Assembly: GCF_000469385.1 (NCBI RefSeq)
Contig: NZ_KI271289.1
Span: 89,680-143,102, forward strand
Length of the DNA stretch: 53,423 nucleotides
Direction: 5' to 3'
Source of the DNA: Leptotrichia sp. oral taxon 879 str. F0557
Lineage (GTDB): Bacteria; Fusobacteriota; Fusobacteriia; Fusobacteriales; Leptotrichiaceae
In this document: positions 33,993-44,760 of the stretch, one piece after another
Position numbering within the stretch: position 1 is the first letter of the stretch
How the letters are laid out: every line of letters begins with the position of its first letter
Notes under the pieces: model-generated
Seen by the model: the letters and a program-made list of their open reading frames with translations, nothing else
What the model was told of the DNA's origin: nothing
Database searches by the model: none
Program-made: the position numbers and the translations under genes

Positions 33993-34544
33993 ATGTCTAA
34001 TTTAGATAATTTAACATCAAAAATAATAACTGATGCTAAATCGAAAGCAGATGGAATCATAAAAGATGCTAAAGAAAAAGCAAAGCAAAAATATGATTTG
34101 GAAATAAAAAAAGTTGATGCGAAAAAGCAAACATTACTTGAAAATGCAAGAAGAGAACGTGAACTGCTTTCAGATAGAATTAAGTCAAGCGCAAACTTAA
34201 AGTCTAGAAATGAAAAATTGAAGGCAAAACAGACAGTAATTAACAAAGTTATAGATAAATTAAAAGCAAAACTTGTTAATATGAATGAGAATGACTACAT
34301 CAATTATTTGAATCAGAATATTGATAAAAATTCTATAGCTGGAAAAGAGTTAATTGTAAAAAAAGAATTTGTAGATAAAGTGAAACAAGAGTTTTCAACT
34401 GCAAAAGTTAAGGAAAATGAGTTTGTAAGTTCAGGATTTATCATTGAAGAAAATGGAATTCAGGAAAACTATACTTTTGAAGTAAAATTGGATTTTATGA
34501 GAGATGAACTGGAAGTCGAAATTTCCAGACTTCTTTTTTCATAA
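33993..34544 (+). CDS. ntpE: V-type ATPase subunit E
   Basis: A 183-residue subunit of the peripheral stalk. The first 100 residues are a long charged helix (SKADGIIKDAKEKAKQKYDL, then ARRERELLSDRIKSSANLKS) that would pair with NtpF. The C-terminal globular part ends DFMRDELEVEISRLLFS, the head-binding helix common to the family (R-x-x-LE-x-EI-x-x-LLF). AAAGGAG precedes the ATG. It lies between K and C as in E. hirae. Confidence 0.92.
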   Translation: MSNLDNLTSKIITDAKSKADGIIKDAKEKAKQKYDLEIKKVDAKKQTLLENARRERELLSDRIKSSANLKSRNEKLKAKQTVINKVIDKLKAKLVNMNENDYINYLNQNIDKNSIAGKELIVKKEFVDKVKQEFSTAKVKENEFVSSGFIIEENGIQENYTFEVKLDFMRDELEVEISRLLFS

Positions 34545-34638
34545 TTTAAATAAAATTTATAAAAATTTAAGTTTTATGATTGTTTTTATAAAATAAATTT
34601 TATAATTAACTGGAATTTGTAATTAAAGGGAGAAAAAA

Positions 34639-35637
34639 ATGGATAGAATGGATTACGGACAAAGTGTCGTAACTATTAGAATACTGGAAAAAAGGCTTTT
34701 GACTAGAAATAGGCTGGAACGAATGATAGAAGCCCAGACTCCCGAAGAAGTGCTAAAATTACTGGGAGAAACAGAATATTCTCAAGATATGGCTGATATT
34801 CATGGAAGCCAGGATTATGAAATAATCTTAAAAAGAGAAACAGAACGTGTGTTTTCAATTGTAAGAAATATGATAAAAAATACTGGAATTGTTGATGTTT
34901 TATCTCTTAAATATGATTATCATAATTTAAAAGTGTTGTTAAAAAGCAAAATAACAGGAAAAGATTTTTCAAGTTTGCTTATGCAGGCTGGAACGATTGA
35001 CGCTAGTAAATTTAAGGTGAAATTTGAAACACAAAGCAATGACTTGCCACAGGAAATAATGGAGGCAATTGATGAAGTTCAGAAGGATTTTGAAGAAAAT
35101 CATAATCCTCAGAGAATTGATATAATTGTAGATAAACATTATTTTAGAAATCTATCAAGGCTTGCAAAGGATATCGACGTAAAAGTGATTACTGATTATG
35201 TAGAAGGATTAATAGATTTTCAAAATATGATAACTCTATTTAGAGTTCAGAAGCAAAAGCGTGATGCAAGATTTCTCGAAACTGTTATTTTTGAAGGCGG
35301 GACAATTTCAAAAAATAAAATTGTTGCATCAATAAATGACAATACAGACACTATCTTGAATAAATTTAAGAAAGAAAAACTGGGGACATATCTAGTAAAA
35401 GGATTAGAAGCATTTAGTGAAACCAAAAGATTGTCAGAACTTGAAAAAATTTCAGATAATTACCTGATGGAATTAAATAAAGAATCAAAATATGTTGTAT
35501 TTGGACCAGAGCCATTATTCACATATCTAGTTGCAAAAGAGCGTGAAATCAATGCAGTTAGAATGATAATGGTAAGCAAGATAAACAACATAAGTTCAGA
35601 TAAAATAAGGGAAAGGTTGCGTGAAACTTATGCATAA
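34639..35637 (+). CDS. ntpC: V-type ATPase subunit C (d)
   Basis: A 332-residue subunit C/d that sits on the K ring and links it to the central stalk. It begins MDYGQSVVTIRILEKRLLTR, and the family marks LKYDYHNLKVLLKSK, then GPEPLFTYLVAKEREINAVRMIMVSKIN are clear (shown in two parts: GPEPLFTYLVAKE and NAVRMIMVSK). Length matches. Its last eight bases overlap the next gene. AAAGGGAG precedes the ATG at 34639. Confidence 0.95.
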   Translation: MDRMDYGQSVVTIRILEKRLLTRNRLERMIEAQTPEEVLKLLGETEYSQDMADIHGSQDYEIILKRETERVFSIVRNMIKNTGIVDVLSLKYDYHNLKVLLKSKITGKDFSSLLMQAGTIDASKFKVKFETQSNDLPQEIMEAIDEVQKDFEENHNPQRIDIIVDKHYFRNLSRLAKDIDVKVITDYVEGLIDFQNMITLFRVQKQKRDARFLETVIFEGGTISKNKIVASINDNTDTILNKFKKEKLGTYLVKGLEAFSETKRLSELEKISDNYLMELNKESKYVVFGPEPLFTYLVAKEREINAVRMIMVSKINNISSDKIRERLRETYA

Positions 35638-35938
35638 AATAGGTGTAGTTGGAGATAAGGATTCTATTTTATCGTTTAAGGCACTAGGAATTGATGTGTA
35701 TCCTGTTGTTACAAAGGAAGAGGCAAGAAACACGATTGATGAGATGGCAAGTAATGACTATGGTATTATCTTTGTGACAGAACAAATTGCCACATTAATT
35801 GAAAATACCATTGAAAGATACAACCGTGAAGTGCTTCCAGCTGTTATTTTGATTCCTAATAATCAGGGAAGTTTGGGAATTGGGCTTAAAAAGATAGATG
35901 AGTATGTTGAAAAAGCGATAGGATCTAATATATTTTAG
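35630..35938 (+). CDS. ntpG: V-type ATPase subunit F (NtpG)
   Basis: A 102-residue central-stalk subunit. It starts [20 protein letters not shown], close to E. hirae NtpG ([11 protein letters not shown]). [10 protein letters not shown] and [15 protein letters not shown] complete the Rossmann-like fold. I prefer the ATG at 35630, which matches the family start; a GTG at 35621 is closer to the AAAGG site and could also be used. The gene overlaps the end of ntpC. Confidence 0.92.
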   Translation: MHKIGVVGDKDSILSFKALGIDVYPVVTKEEARNTIDEMASNDYGIIFVTEQIATLIENTIERYNREVLPAVILIPNNQGSLGIGLKKIDEYVEKAIGSNIF

Positions 35939-35955
35939 ACGAAAGGAGAAATTCA

Positions 35956-37731
35956 TTGAAAACAGGAAGAATAATAAAAGTTTCTGGACCTCTTGTTGTT
36001 GCAGAAGGTATGGAAAATGCCAATGTATATGATGTGGTAAGAGTTTCGGAGAAAAAATTGATAGGTGAAATTATTGAAATGAGAGGCGATCAGGCTTCTA
36101 TTCAAGTATATGAAGAAACATCAGGAATTGGGCCAGGAGAAGAGGTTTTCACAACTGGAGAGCCTTTGAGTGTTGAATTGGGGCCTGGACTTATTGAAGC
36201 GATGTTTGATGGAATTCAGCGTCCACTAAAGGAATATCAGGAAATAGCAGGAGACTTTTTGGAAAAAGGGATAGAAGTAAATCCTTTAAATAGAGATAAA
36301 AAATGGGAATTTGAGCCTGTTTTATCTACTGGAGCAGAAGTTGAAACTGGAGATATTCTTGGAACTGTTCAGGAAACTTCTGTTGTAAGCCATAAAATTA
36401 TGGTTCCAGCAGGAATTAAAGGAACTTTGAAAACTATTAAAAGTGGAAGCTACACAGTAGTTGATACAATTGCAGTTATTGAAACAGAAAAAGGTGAATT
36501 GGTAGAAGTTCAAATGATGCAAAAATGGCCAGTAAGACGTGGAAGAAAATACAAGCAGAAATTAAACCCAGAGGCTCCGTTAATTACAGGACAAAGAGTA
36601 ATTGACACATTCTTTCCTGTAACTAAAGGTGGGACTGCATGTGTACCAGGACCTTTTGGATCTGGAAAAACAGTTGTACAGCACCAAATGGCTAAATGGG
36701 CAGATGCTGAAATTATAGTTTATGTAGGATGTGGAGAACGTGGAAATGAGATGACGGACGTTCTTATGGAATTTCCAGAAATTATAGATCCAAAAACTGG
36801 ACAATCATTAATGAAAAGAACTGTACTTATAGCAAATACTTCAAATATGCCAGTTGCAGCCAGAGAAGCTAGTATTTATACTGGAATTACAATTGCAGAA
36901 TATTTTAGGGATATGGGATATTCAGTGGCAATAATGGCGGATTCTACTTCGAGATGGGCAGAAGCTCTTAGGGAAATGTCTGGACGGCTTGAAGAAATGC
37001 CAGGGGATGAAGGATACCCAGCTTATCTAGGTTCAAGAGCCGCTGAATTTTATGAAAGAGCAGGAAAAGTAATTTGTCTTGGACAAGATGGAAGAGAAGG
37101 GGCGTTAACAGTTATCGGAGCGGTTTCTCCTCCAGGTGGAGATATTTCAGAGCCAGTATCTCAGGCTACACTTCGTATTGTTAAAGTATTCTGGGGATTA
37201 GATGCCAATTTGGCATATAGACGTCATTTCCCAGCAATTAACTGGTTAAATTCATATTCATTGTATCAAGGAAAAGTTGATAACTGGATGGATCAGAATG
37301 TAGGGCCTAAATTTTCTAAAAATAGAGCACGTGCAATTTCATTACTACAAGAAGAAAATAGCCTACAGGAAATTGTTAGGCTGGTTGGTAAGGATACTTT
37401 GTCAGAAAAAGATCAGCTTAAACTGGAAATTGCAAAATCTATAAGGGAAGATTACTTGCAGCAAAATGCGTTTATGGAGTCAGATACTTATACTTCGCTT
37501 GAAAAACAGGATAAAATGCTTGATATAGTATTGAAATTCTATGATGAGGGATTAAGAGGGCTTGAAAATGGAGCTTATTTAAATGAAATCGTTGCAATGC
37601 CTGTAAGAGAAAGAATTGCAAGAGCAAAATATTTACCTGAGGCAGAGTTAGGCAAAATTGAGGAAATAGCAAAAGAATTGGAAGAAGAAATTGACGAACT
37701 TGTAAATAAAGGAGGTGTAGCAAATGCTTAA
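35956..37731 (+). CDS. ntpA: V-type ATPase catalytic subunit A
   Basis: A 591-residue catalytic subunit. It has the A-type non-homologous insert (about residues 110-195) and Walker [12 protein letters not shown] (about 232), [13 protein letters not shown] with the catalytic Glu, and [18 protein letters not shown]. The start is a TTG with AAAGGAG 8 nt upstream; no ATG lies near. Use of TTG is notable in the most abundant subunit, and may tune its level. It overlaps ntpB by 8 nt. Confidence 0.97.
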   Translation: MKTGRIIKVSGPLVVAEGMENANVYDVVRVSEKKLIGEIIEMRGDQASIQVYEETSGIGPGEEVFTTGEPLSVELGPGLIEAMFDGIQRPLKEYQEIAGDFLEKGIEVNPLNRDKKWEFEPVLSTGAEVETGDILGTVQETSVVSHKIMVPAGIKGTLKTIKSGSYTVVDTIAVIETEKGELVEVQMMQKWPVRRGRKYKQKLNPEAPLITGQRVIDTFFPVTKGGTACVPGPFGSGKTVVQHQMAKWADAEIIVYVGCGERGNEMTDVLMEFPEIIDPKTGQSLMKRTVLIANTSNMPVAAREASIYTGITIAEYFRDMGYSVAIMADSTSRWAEALREMSGRLEEMPGDEGYPAYLGSRAAEFYERAGKVICLGQDGREGALTVIGAVSPPGGDISEPVSQATLRIVKVFWGLDANLAYRRHFPAINWLNSYSLYQGKVDNWMDQNVGPKFSKNRARAISLLQEENSLQEIVRLVGKDTLSEKDQLKLEIAKSIREDYLQQNAFMESDTYTSLEKQDKMLDIVLKFYDEGLRGLENGAYLNEIVAMPVRERIARAKYLPEAELGKIEEIAKELEEEIDELVNKGGVANA

Positions 37732-39103
37732 GGAATACAAAACTATTAAGGAAATAGTAGGGCCACTTATGGTTGTTGAAGGTGTTGAAGGAATAAAGTA
37801 TGAGGAACTTGTTGAAATTGAAACACAAAATGGAGAACTTCGTCGTGGGCGTGTACTTGAAGTAAATGGCGATAAGGCAGTAGTACAACTATTTGAGAAT
37901 TCAGCTGGAATTAATTTAAAGGATTCAAAAGTAAGATTTTTGGGCAGACCTTTGTCGCTTGGAGTATCGGAAGATATGATAGGGCGCGTATTTGATGGAT
38001 TGGGACGACCAAAAGATAATGGACCAAAAATAATTCCTGAAAAGACATTGGATATAAATGGAACGGCTATAAATCCAGTTGCACGTGATTATCCGTCAGA
38101 ATTTATTCAAACAGGAGTTTCTGCGATTGACGGCTTGAATACTCTTGTTAGAGGGCAAAAATTACCAATTTTCTCTGGTTCAGGGCTTCCACATGCAGAA
38201 CTAGCACTTCAAATTGCAAGGCAGGCAAAAGTTTTGGGAACAGATTCAAAATTTGCGGTGGTATTTGGAGCGATTGGGATTACATTTGAAGAAGCTCAGA
38301 CATTTACGGAAGATTTTGTAAAAACAGGAGCGATTGACAGGGCAGTATTGTTTATGAACTTGGCTGATGATCCTGCAATTGAACGTTTGTCTACACCAAA
38401 AATGGCACTTACTTGTGCAGAATACTTGGCATTTGAAAAAGGAATGCACGTACTTGTAATTTTGACTGACCTAACTAACTATTGTGAAGCGTTAAGGGAA
38501 GTTTCGGCGGCAAGAAAAGAAGTTCCTGGAAGAAGAGGATACCCTGGATACTTGTATACTGACTTATCTACAATTTATGAAAGAGCAGGAAGAATTAAAG
38601 GGCGTGAAGGATCAATTACGCAAATACCAATTTTGACAATGCCAGAAGATGATAAGACACATCCGATTCCAGATTTGACTGGATATATTACAGAGGGGCA
38701 AATAATCTTATCAAGAGATTTATACAAACAGAACTTAATGCCTCCAATAAATGTTTTACCATCACTTTCAAGATTGAAGGATAAAGGGATTGGAAAAGGA
38801 AAAACTAGAGAAGATCATGCAGATACAATGAACCAATTATTTGCAGCCTATGCAACAGGTAAGGAAGCGAAGGAGCTGGCTGTAATTCTAGGGGAATCAG
38901 CATTATCTGAAACTGATAAGGCGTTTGTTAAATTTACAACTGCATTTGAGGAACAATATGTAGCTCAAGGGTTTGATAATAACAGAACTATTGAAGACAC
39001 TTTAAATTTAGGATGGGATTTACTAAAAATATTACCAAGAACAGAGTTGAAAAGAATTAGAGACGAATATTTGGAAAAATATTTGCCTGCAGGAGATGAA
39101 TAG
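37724..39103 (+). CDS. ntpB: V-type ATPase subunit B
   Basis: A 459-residue non-catalytic nucleotide-site subunit. It has a degenerate P-loop region ([20 protein letters not shown]) as the family does, [21 protein letters not shown] (in two parts), and [20 protein letters not shown]. The start ATG lies within the end of ntpA behind GGAGGTG. The end KYLPAGDE is typical. Together with A it forms the A3B3 head. Confidence 0.97.
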   Translation: MLKEYKTIKEIVGPLMVVEGVEGIKYEELVEIETQNGELRRGRVLEVNGDKAVVQLFENSAGINLKDSKVRFLGRPLSLGVSEDMIGRVFDGLGRPKDNGPKIIPEKTLDINGTAINPVARDYPSEFIQTGVSAIDGLNTLVRGQKLPIFSGSGLPHAELALQIARQAKVLGTDSKFAVVFGAIGITFEEAQTFTEDFVKTGAIDRAVLFMNLADDPAIERLSTPKMALTCAEYLAFEKGMHVLVILTDLTNYCEALREVSAARKEVPGRRGYPGYLYTDLSTIYERAGRIKGREGSITQIPILTMPEDDKTHPIPDLTGYITEGQIILSRDLYKQNLMPPINVLPSLSRLKDKGIGKGKTREDHADTMNQLFAAYATGKEAKELAVILGESALSETDKAFVKFTTAFEEQYVAQGFDNNRTIEDTLNLGWDLLKILPRTELKRIRDEYLEKYLPAGDE

Positions 39104-39106
39104 ACT

Positions 39107-39745
39107 ATGGCAAGATTAAATGTAAATCCTACAAGAATGGAACTAAGCCGTTTAAAGATACGTCTAAAAACTGCTAAAAGTGGACATAAACTGTTAAAGG
39201 ACAAGCAAGACGAACTTATGCGTCAATTTATTATTTTAATAAAACAAAATAGAAAATTGCGTGAAGAAGTGGAAGGAAAATTACAAAATTCATTTAAGGA
39301 TTTTTTACTTGCAAGAGGAGTAATGTCTGATGAAATGCTTGAAAATGCTATTGCATATTCGGAAGATAAACTTTTGGCAAATATAAAAACTAAAAATGTA
39401 ATGAGTGTAATTGTACCAACAATGACTTTTAATAGAGATATGGAAAATGCAGAAGTATCTTATCCTTACGGATATGCTCAAACATCTGCTGATTTAGATG
39501 ATGCTGTTGATGGCTTGAATCGAGTAATGAAAGACTTGCTGGAACTTGCAGAAATCGAAAAGGCATGTCAGCTTATGGCAGATGAAGTAGAGAAAACAAG
39601 ACGGCGTGTAAATGCATTGGAATACATGACAATTCCACAGCTTGAAGAAACAATTCGTTATATTCAGATGAAACTTGATGAAAATGAAAGATCAAGCATC
39701 ACAAGGCTTATGAAAGTTAAGGATATGATGGCTGAAAAAGCATAA
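39107..39745 (+). CDS. ntpD: V-type ATPase subunit D (rotor shaft)
   Basis: A 212-residue central shaft. It begins [20 protein letters not shown] with the long N-terminal helix, [16 protein letters not shown], and the C-terminal helix [20 protein letters not shown] (the 'RRVNALE' signature). It starts 4 nt after ntpB. Genes ntpH and ntpJ, which follow in E. hirae, are missing; a terminator comes next. Confidence 0.96.
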   Translation: MARLNVNPTRMELSRLKIRLKTAKSGHKLLKDKQDELMRQFIILIKQNRKLREEVEGKLQNSFKDFLLARGVMSDEMLENAIAYSEDKLLANIKTKNVMSVIVPTMTFNRDMENAEVSYPYGYAQTSADLDDAVDGLNRVMKDLLELAEIEKACQLMADEVEKTRRRVNALEYMTIPQLEETIRYIQMKLDENERSSITRLMKVKDMMAEKA

Positions 39746-39772
39746 ATTTATAAGAATTTTGTTTAAAAAATT

Positions 39773-39797
39773 GAGTCGCAATTAAGCGACTCTTTTT
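39773..39797. terminator. Bidirectional terminator ntpD / secA
   Basis: Perfect GAGTCGC-AATTAA-GCGACTC stem with TTTTT after it and AAAAAATT before it, so it works for both converging genes. Confidence 0.9.
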
Positions 39798-39853
39798 ATA
39801 TGTTTATTTATTATTGTAAAATATAAATCGGTAAAGTTTTTGATTTTTTAAAA

Positions 39854-42517
39854 TTAAACATTTCTTCTTTCAAGTTCTCTTCTCTCTCTTCTTGAAAGTG
39901 GACGAGATCTGTTATTGTTTGATGGATTGTTTGAGATATCATCACCAATCATATCATTTTCATCATGTTCATATCTTACATTTGAAACTTCTTCATGTGT
40001 AAGGTTGCTTGTATCTTCTTCGCCTCGCACTCTTAATTTTAAGATGAACGAACTCGTTTCACGCTTTATTGCATCAATCATTTCGTTATAAATGTCATAA
40101 GCTACAATTTTATAATCGTGAATAGGATTTCTTTGACCGTATGAACGAAGACGTATTCCTTCACGTAGTTCTGTTAAATCTTTTAGATGCTGTCTCCACT
40201 TGGAGTCTAGTACTTCCAGCATGATATATCTTTCAATTCTTCTGAATACTTCTTCTCCAATTGCCTCTTCTTTTTCATCATAAATTCTTACTAAATCTTC
40301 ATAAATTTTATTTGAAATTTCTTCTGCACTTGAGTTTTTTAAGTCTTCTGAAATTTCATATTCAAAAGTTTCCATAAGTTTATCTGACAGAAGGTTAAAG
40401 TCTTTTTCACCATTTCCTTCACCTACATAGGCAGAATTTACAATATCATCTACAGTATCTGAAATCATATTTGTTATCAGTTCTTTTAGGTTCTCATTTT
40501 TCAGGATAGCATCACGTTGCTCATAGACAACTTCTCTTTGAGTATTATTTACATCATCATACTCGATAAGACTTTTTCTTGATGAAAAGTTTCTGCTTTC
40601 AATACGTTTTTGAGCATTTTCTACTGATTTACTAATTTGTTTATGTCTAATTTCTTCATCTTCATCAATTTTTAGCATTTTCATCATTGTTTTAAGCCTG
40701 TCTCCACCAAACAATCTCATGAGATCGTCATCCAATGATAAGTAGAATTCTGATGTTCCTGGATCTCCTTGACGTCCCGCACGTCCTCTTAACTGATTGT
40801 CAATACGTCTACTTTCGTGTCTTTCTGTTCCAAGAATGAATAATCCTCCAGCAGCAAGAACTTTTTTCTTATCCTCTTCACATTCCCTCACGTATGTTTT
40901 ATAAACATCTTCATATTCAGGAGTTCCTTTTACAGCTACTTTTGTTGCAAAGGATTCTGCATCTCCTCCCAATTTAATATCTGTTCCACGTCCAGCCATA
41001 TTTGTTGCAATTGTAACTGTTTTGAAACGTCCAGCCTGAGCAATTATTTCAGCTTCACGTTCATGATGTTTAGCATTTAATATTTCATGCGGTATTTTTG
41101 CCTTTTTTAGTAATGCTGAAACTTCTTCTGAATGCTGGATTGAAGCTGTACCGACAAGAACTGGCTGACCTTTTTCATAAAGTTCTTCTATTTTTTTTGC
41201 GATTGCTTTATATTTGGCCTTCTTGTTCATATAAATTACATCTGCGAGATCAACTCTAGCAACTGGTCTGTTTGTAGGAACAACAATAACTTTCAAGTTG
41301 TAAATTTGTTTAAATTCATCTTCTTCAGTTTTTGCCGTACCTGTCATTCCTGAAAGTTTTTCGTACATTCTGAAATAATTTTGTAACGTAATTGTAGCAA
41401 GAGTCTGATTTTCTCCGGCGACTTCTAGTTTTTCTTTTGCCTCAATGGCTTGATGGAGTCCATCTGAATAACGTCTTCCTTCCATAAGACGTCCAGTAAA
41501 TTCATCTACTATGATAACTTCATTATCATCATTTATTATATAGTCTCTATCTAGCTTGAAAAGTTCCTTTGCTTTCAATGCTTGTGTCAGGAAATGTGTA
41601 AGTTCCACATACTCAGGTGAATATAGATTGTCAATTTTTAATATTCTTTCAACATTTTTAATTCCCTTATCAGTAATTGTAACAGTATGGGATTTTTCAT
41701 CGACTTCATAATCTTCCCAGTCTTCATCTGGAATTACAGTATTTTTCTTGTCTTTAATTTCTTCAGTTTTATAACTTCTTTTAAGTTTTTTTGCAACTTC
41801 TGCAAAAGTGTTGTACCATTCTGTTGTTTCTTCTGCTGCTCCTGAAATAATAAGTGGTGTTCTTGCTTCATCAATCAGAATTGAGTCAATCTCATCGACA
41901 ATTACATAGTTATGTCCACGTTGAACTTTTTCATCCAGTTCCCCAACCATGTTGTCTCTCAAATAGTCAAATCCAAATTCATTATTTGTTCCGTAAGTAA
42001 TATCACAGTTGTAAGCATCTTTTCTTTGTTCAGGTGTAATATTTCCCACAATTACTCCTGAAGTAAGCCCTAGAAACTCAAAAAGTCCCGCCATTATATC
42101 TCTATCTCTTTTTGCAAGATAGTCATTAACTGTTACAACATGTACACCTTTTCCAGTTAACGCATTTAAATAAATTGGAAGTGTCGCCATCAGGGTTTTT
42201 CCTTCTCCTGTCTTCATTTCTGCAATGCTTCCTTTGTGAAGAATCATTCCACCGATAAGTTGAACATCATAGTGCCGCATTCCCATTAGCCTTTTTGCCG
42301 CTTCTCTCACAGTTGCAAATGCTTCTACGAGTATATCGTCAAGTGTTTCTTTTTCAAGCCTTTTTTTAAATTCAGCAGTTTTATTTTGTAATTGTTCATC
42401 TGTTAATTTTTGAAAAAGAGGTTCCACTTCATTAATTTTGTTAACTAGCTTTTGCATTTTTTTTATTTCTCTCTCATCTGAAGTACCAAATATTTTTTCT
42501 CCTATTTTTTTTAACAT
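39854..42517 (-). CDS. secA: Preprotein translocase ATPase SecA
   Basis: An 887-residue motor that drives proteins through SecYEG. Walker A is [13 protein letters not shown] (101-113). [15 protein letters not shown], the [15 protein letters not shown] signature, [14 protein letters not shown] and [12 protein letters not shown] are all present. The protein ends in a basic [11 protein letters not shown] tail and has no CxCxSGxxxxxCHG zinc motif, the piece that binds SecB in Proteobacteria. It lies opposite the V-ATPase operon and is preceded by a small membrane protein. Confidence 0.97.
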   Translation of the reverse strand: MLKKIGEKIFGTSDEREIKKMQKLVNKINEVEPLFQKLTDEQLQNKTAEFKKRLEKETLDDILVEAFATVREAAKRLMGMRHYDVQLIGGMILHKGSIAEMKTGEGKTLMATLPIYLNALTGKGVHVVTVNDYLAKRDRDIMAGLFEFLGLTSGVIVGNITPEQRKDAYNCDITYGTNNEFGFDYLRDNMVGELDEKVQRGHNYVIVDEIDSILIDEARTPLIISGAAEETTEWYNTFAEVAKKLKRSYKTEEIKDKKNTVIPDEDWEDYEVDEKSHTVTITDKGIKNVERILKIDNLYSPEYVELTHFLTQALKAKELFKLDRDYIINDDNEVIIVDEFTGRLMEGRRYSDGLHQAIEAKEKLEVAGENQTLATITLQNYFRMYEKLSGMTGTAKTEEDEFKQIYNLKVIVVPTNRPVARVDLADVIYMNKKAKYKAIAKKIEELYEKGQPVLVGTASIQHSEEVSALLKKAKIPHEILNAKHHEREAEIIAQAGRFKTVTIATNMAGRGTDIKLGGDAESFATKVAVKGTPEYEDVYKTYVRECEEDKKKVLAAGGLFILGTERHESRRIDNQLRGRAGRQGDPGTSEFYLSLDDDLMRLFGGDRLKTMMKMLKIDEDEEIRHKQISKSVENAQKRIESRNFSSRKSLIEYDDVNNTQREVVYEQRDAILKNENLKELITNMISDTVDDIVNSAYVGEGNGEKDFNLLSDKLMETFEYEISEDLKNSSAEEISNKIYEDLVRIYDEKEEAIGEEVFRRIERYIMLEVLDSKWRQHLKDLTELREGIRLRSYGQRNPIHDYKIVAYDIYNEMIDAIKRETSSFILKLRVRGEEDTSNLTHEEVSNVRYEHDENDMIGDDISNNPSNNNRSRPLSRRERRELERRNV

Positions 42518-42576
42518 TTTTTATTTTTCCTTTCGTATATTTTTTATTAAAAATTTAGATTTGAAACATTTGGTTT

Positions 42577-42975
42577 CTATTCTCTTGTTCTAAGATTATT
42601 TTCATCTTTTTTCATCAGAAATATACTGCTGTTTCGAGTATTTTTAGAAATTTCAATAAAATTATCATAAAAATAATTATTTTGTTTTTCTCCAAAAACA
42701 AAAAATGTACTATTCTTACGATTTTCTTTTTCTTTACGTTTTCCAATTTTTTTCAATTCTTGTGTTAATCGTCTGTTACTTGCACTTTCGATTTGATTAA
42801 TCTTAACAATCAAATCTCTTATATCTTCATGGCTTAGATTATTTTCATCTACAAAGACACTTAATTTATGACTAAAACTAGGTGTTCCAAGCAGACTTGA
42901 ATAAGTCATCATAAAAATAATACAAGTCATGACAAGCATAATACTTTTTCTTTTATTTATAATTATTTTTCTCAC
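42577..42975 (-). CDS. Small membrane-anchored protein before secA, unknown
   Basis: About 132 residues. It has an N-terminal membrane segment or signal (SIMLVMTCIIFMMTYSSLLG), then a charged helical part (HEDIRDLIVKINQIESASNR) and a C-terminal region rich in Asn and Arg. I do not recognise the family. The start is unclear: the GTG at 42975 touches the AGGAG site, and the first ATG is 36 nt further in (42939). It reads in the same direction as secA, 59 nt upstream, and may share its mRNA. Confidence 0.6.
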   Translation of the reverse strand: MRKIIINKRKSIMLVMTCIIFMMTYSSLLGTPSFSHKLSVFVDENNLSHEDIRDLIVKINQIESASNRRLTQELKKIGKRKEKENRKNSTFFVFGEKQNNYFYDNFIEISKNTRNSSIFLMKKDENNLRTRE

Positions 42976-43091
42976 TCCTAAAATTTATTATTTAAAGTTG
43001 TTAAAACTCCGTTTATTATACCATTTATTACGATTTTTGTCTATTAAAAAACTGTACTTGTATTTTCAAATAGTATTTTTTTATATAATTG

Positions 43092-43120
43092 TTGAATATT
43101 TATTTAAATTAATGTATACT
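43092..43120 (+). promoter_or_regulatory. Promoter of Cof-type HAD gene
   Basis: TTGAAT (43092-43097), 17 bp, TATACT (43115-43120). A second TATAAT lies at 43123-43128. Confidence 0.5.
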
Positions 43121-43215
43121 AGTATAATAAAATTGCTCTGAAAAAGGGCTAAAAAGCTACATTATTTTGTCTGATTCTAAAAAAATATAAGATATATGAA
43201 AGAAAGGATGGAAAC

Positions 43216-44040
43216 ATGGTAAAACTAATTGCAATTGATATGGATGGAACTTTATTGAATGAGAATAAACATATTGACAAGGCACAGAAGGAGGCGATTC
43301 ACGATGCAATAGAAGCTGGAATAAAAATTGTGCTCTGTACAGGAAGGCCTTTGTATGGTATTTTGCCATTTTATAAGGAACTTGGACTTCATGAACTTGA
43401 TATGGAAGGATATGTAATTTTAAATAATGGATGTTCGATTCACAAGACGAAAAACTGGGAGTTGATTGATTGGGTAGAGATTACATCTGATGATATTGAT
43501 TACTTGTATAAATTTTCTGAAGAACATGATATAAACTTTACTTTGGTTGATGATATACATTATTTCAACATAGGTAGAAAACCTACAGATGAACTTGTTA
43601 TAGATGCAAAATTTGTTTTTTCAGACATTACAGAAATAAGTCTTGAAGAGGCGAAAAGTGGAAAATACAAGATAATTAAGGCAATGTATATCGGAAATCC
43701 TGAAGAAATGGAAAGTTTCCATAAAAAATATGAAAATATACTAAAAGATAAATATAGCGAGGTACTAAGCCAGCCATATGTGTATGAAATACTGCCAAAA
43801 GGGAACAATAAAGGAACAGGGTTAAAAAAACTTGCAGATAAGTTAGGAATAAAGCAGGAAGAAGTAATGGCAATTGGTGATGGAAATAATGACATTGAAA
43901 TGTTTGAATATGCCAATTATAGTGTTGCAATGGAAAATGCAACAGAACTTGCAGCAAAAGCAGCCAAATACAGGACTGACAGCAATATGAACGATGGAGT
44001 GGCAAAAGCAATTAGAAAGTATGCTCTTAATAAAATTTGA
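43216..44040 (+). CDS. Cof-type HAD hydrolase
   Basis: A 274-residue sugar-phosphate phosphatase of the Cof/YidA subfamily (HAD-IIB). Motif I is IAIDMDGTLLNEN with the two Asp. Motif II is VLCTGRPLYG, the Lys of motif III lies near KGTGLKKLADK, and motif IV is AIGDGNNDIEMFEYA. The C2-type cap lies between. Substrate unknown; relatives act on sugar phosphates, FMN or PLP. GAAAGGATGG precedes the ATG. Monocistronic. Confidence 0.93.
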   Translation: MVKLIAIDMDGTLLNENKHIDKAQKEAIHDAIEAGIKIVLCTGRPLYGILPFYKELGLHELDMEGYVILNNGCSIHKTKNWELIDWVEITSDDIDYLYKFSEEHDINFTLVDDIHYFNIGRKPTDELVIDAKFVFSDITEISLEEAKSGKYKIIKAMYIGNPEEMESFHKKYENILKDKYSEVLSQPYVYEILPKGNNKGTGLKKLADKLGIKQEEVMAIGDGNNDIEMFEYANYSVAMENATELAAKAAKYRTDSNMNDGVAKAIRKYALNKI

Positions 44041-44050
44041 ATATAAATAA

Positions 44051-44096
44051 AAAATAATCTCTATCTTAGTATTTTCTAGGAAAAGAGATTATTTTT
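44051..44096 (+). terminator. Terminator after Cof-type HAD gene
   Basis: AAAATAATCTCT ... AGAGATTATTTTT stem with a long loop. Confidence 0.75.
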
Positions 44097-44188
44097 AATA
44101 TAATTTACTTACAAAAATTTTCCAAAGTTCAAAAATGTTTTTATATTTCTGTTATGTTTTAAAATTTCTAAAATTCTAATCTATAAAA

Positions 44189-44626
44189 TTAGGCTTCCTG
44201 TGTTGCATATCCACCTTCAATTGCCACTTCCTTCACCTTTTCCTTCTTCTGTTTTATTTTTAGTGAAAAAGTTCCAGTTCCAGCCTGATTTCCATATTCT
44301 TCAATATAATCAACTACAAATACGTTTGTCATGTCGATTTTTCTTACCATCTGTCCTGCTGAAATTATTTCAAGACTGGCTTGTCTGTAGGCATCGCTTG
44401 CTTCTGATGGTACTAATGACCATTGTGCTACTTTTCTTGTGTCATCTTCTGTATCGCCATTTGCCGCTGCCAGTATTTTTCCACGAATTTCCAAGATTAC
44501 TCCTAAGTCCGTTGCTCTTGCATTAGAGTCATCGGGCGTTTCAGAAATGTATTTTACATCCAGTATACTTTCCTTATCAAGTAAAATTTCGTTTTCCTGA
44601 CCTTTTACACTCAATCTGAATCCCAT
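44189..44626 (-). CDS. Conserved beta-rich protein, perhaps tail-tube/Hcp-like
   Basis: A 145-residue protein without a signal peptide. It begins MGFRLSVKGQENEILLDKES. Alternating beta strands follow (GVILEIRGKILAA, RKIDMTNVFVVDYIEEYG, GTGTFSLKIKQKKEKV) around one helix (SEASDAYRQASLEIISA). The closing 'VxxYxExxG..GxFxLxIxQ' pattern is like that of Hcp or phage tail-tube proteins, which form hexameric rings. No other tail or secretion gene is near, so this remains a fold guess. GGGGGA precedes the ATG. It stands alone on the minus strand. Confidence 0.6.
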   Translation of the reverse strand: MGFRLSVKGQENEILLDKESILDVKYISETPDDSNARATDLGVILEIRGKILAAANGDTEDDTRKVAQWSLVPSEASDAYRQASLEIISAGQMVRKIDMTNVFVVDYIEEYGNQAGTGTFSLKIKQKKEKVKEVAIEGGYATQEA

Positions 44627-44760
44627 AATTATTCCCCCTGTTTTATTTTTGACAATTAAATAATAGTACTATTTTTTAAATTAATTTAATTTTAATTATC
44701 TACTATTATTTTACATCAAAAACATTCATTTGTCAATATTATTTTTTAATTTTTTATTAA

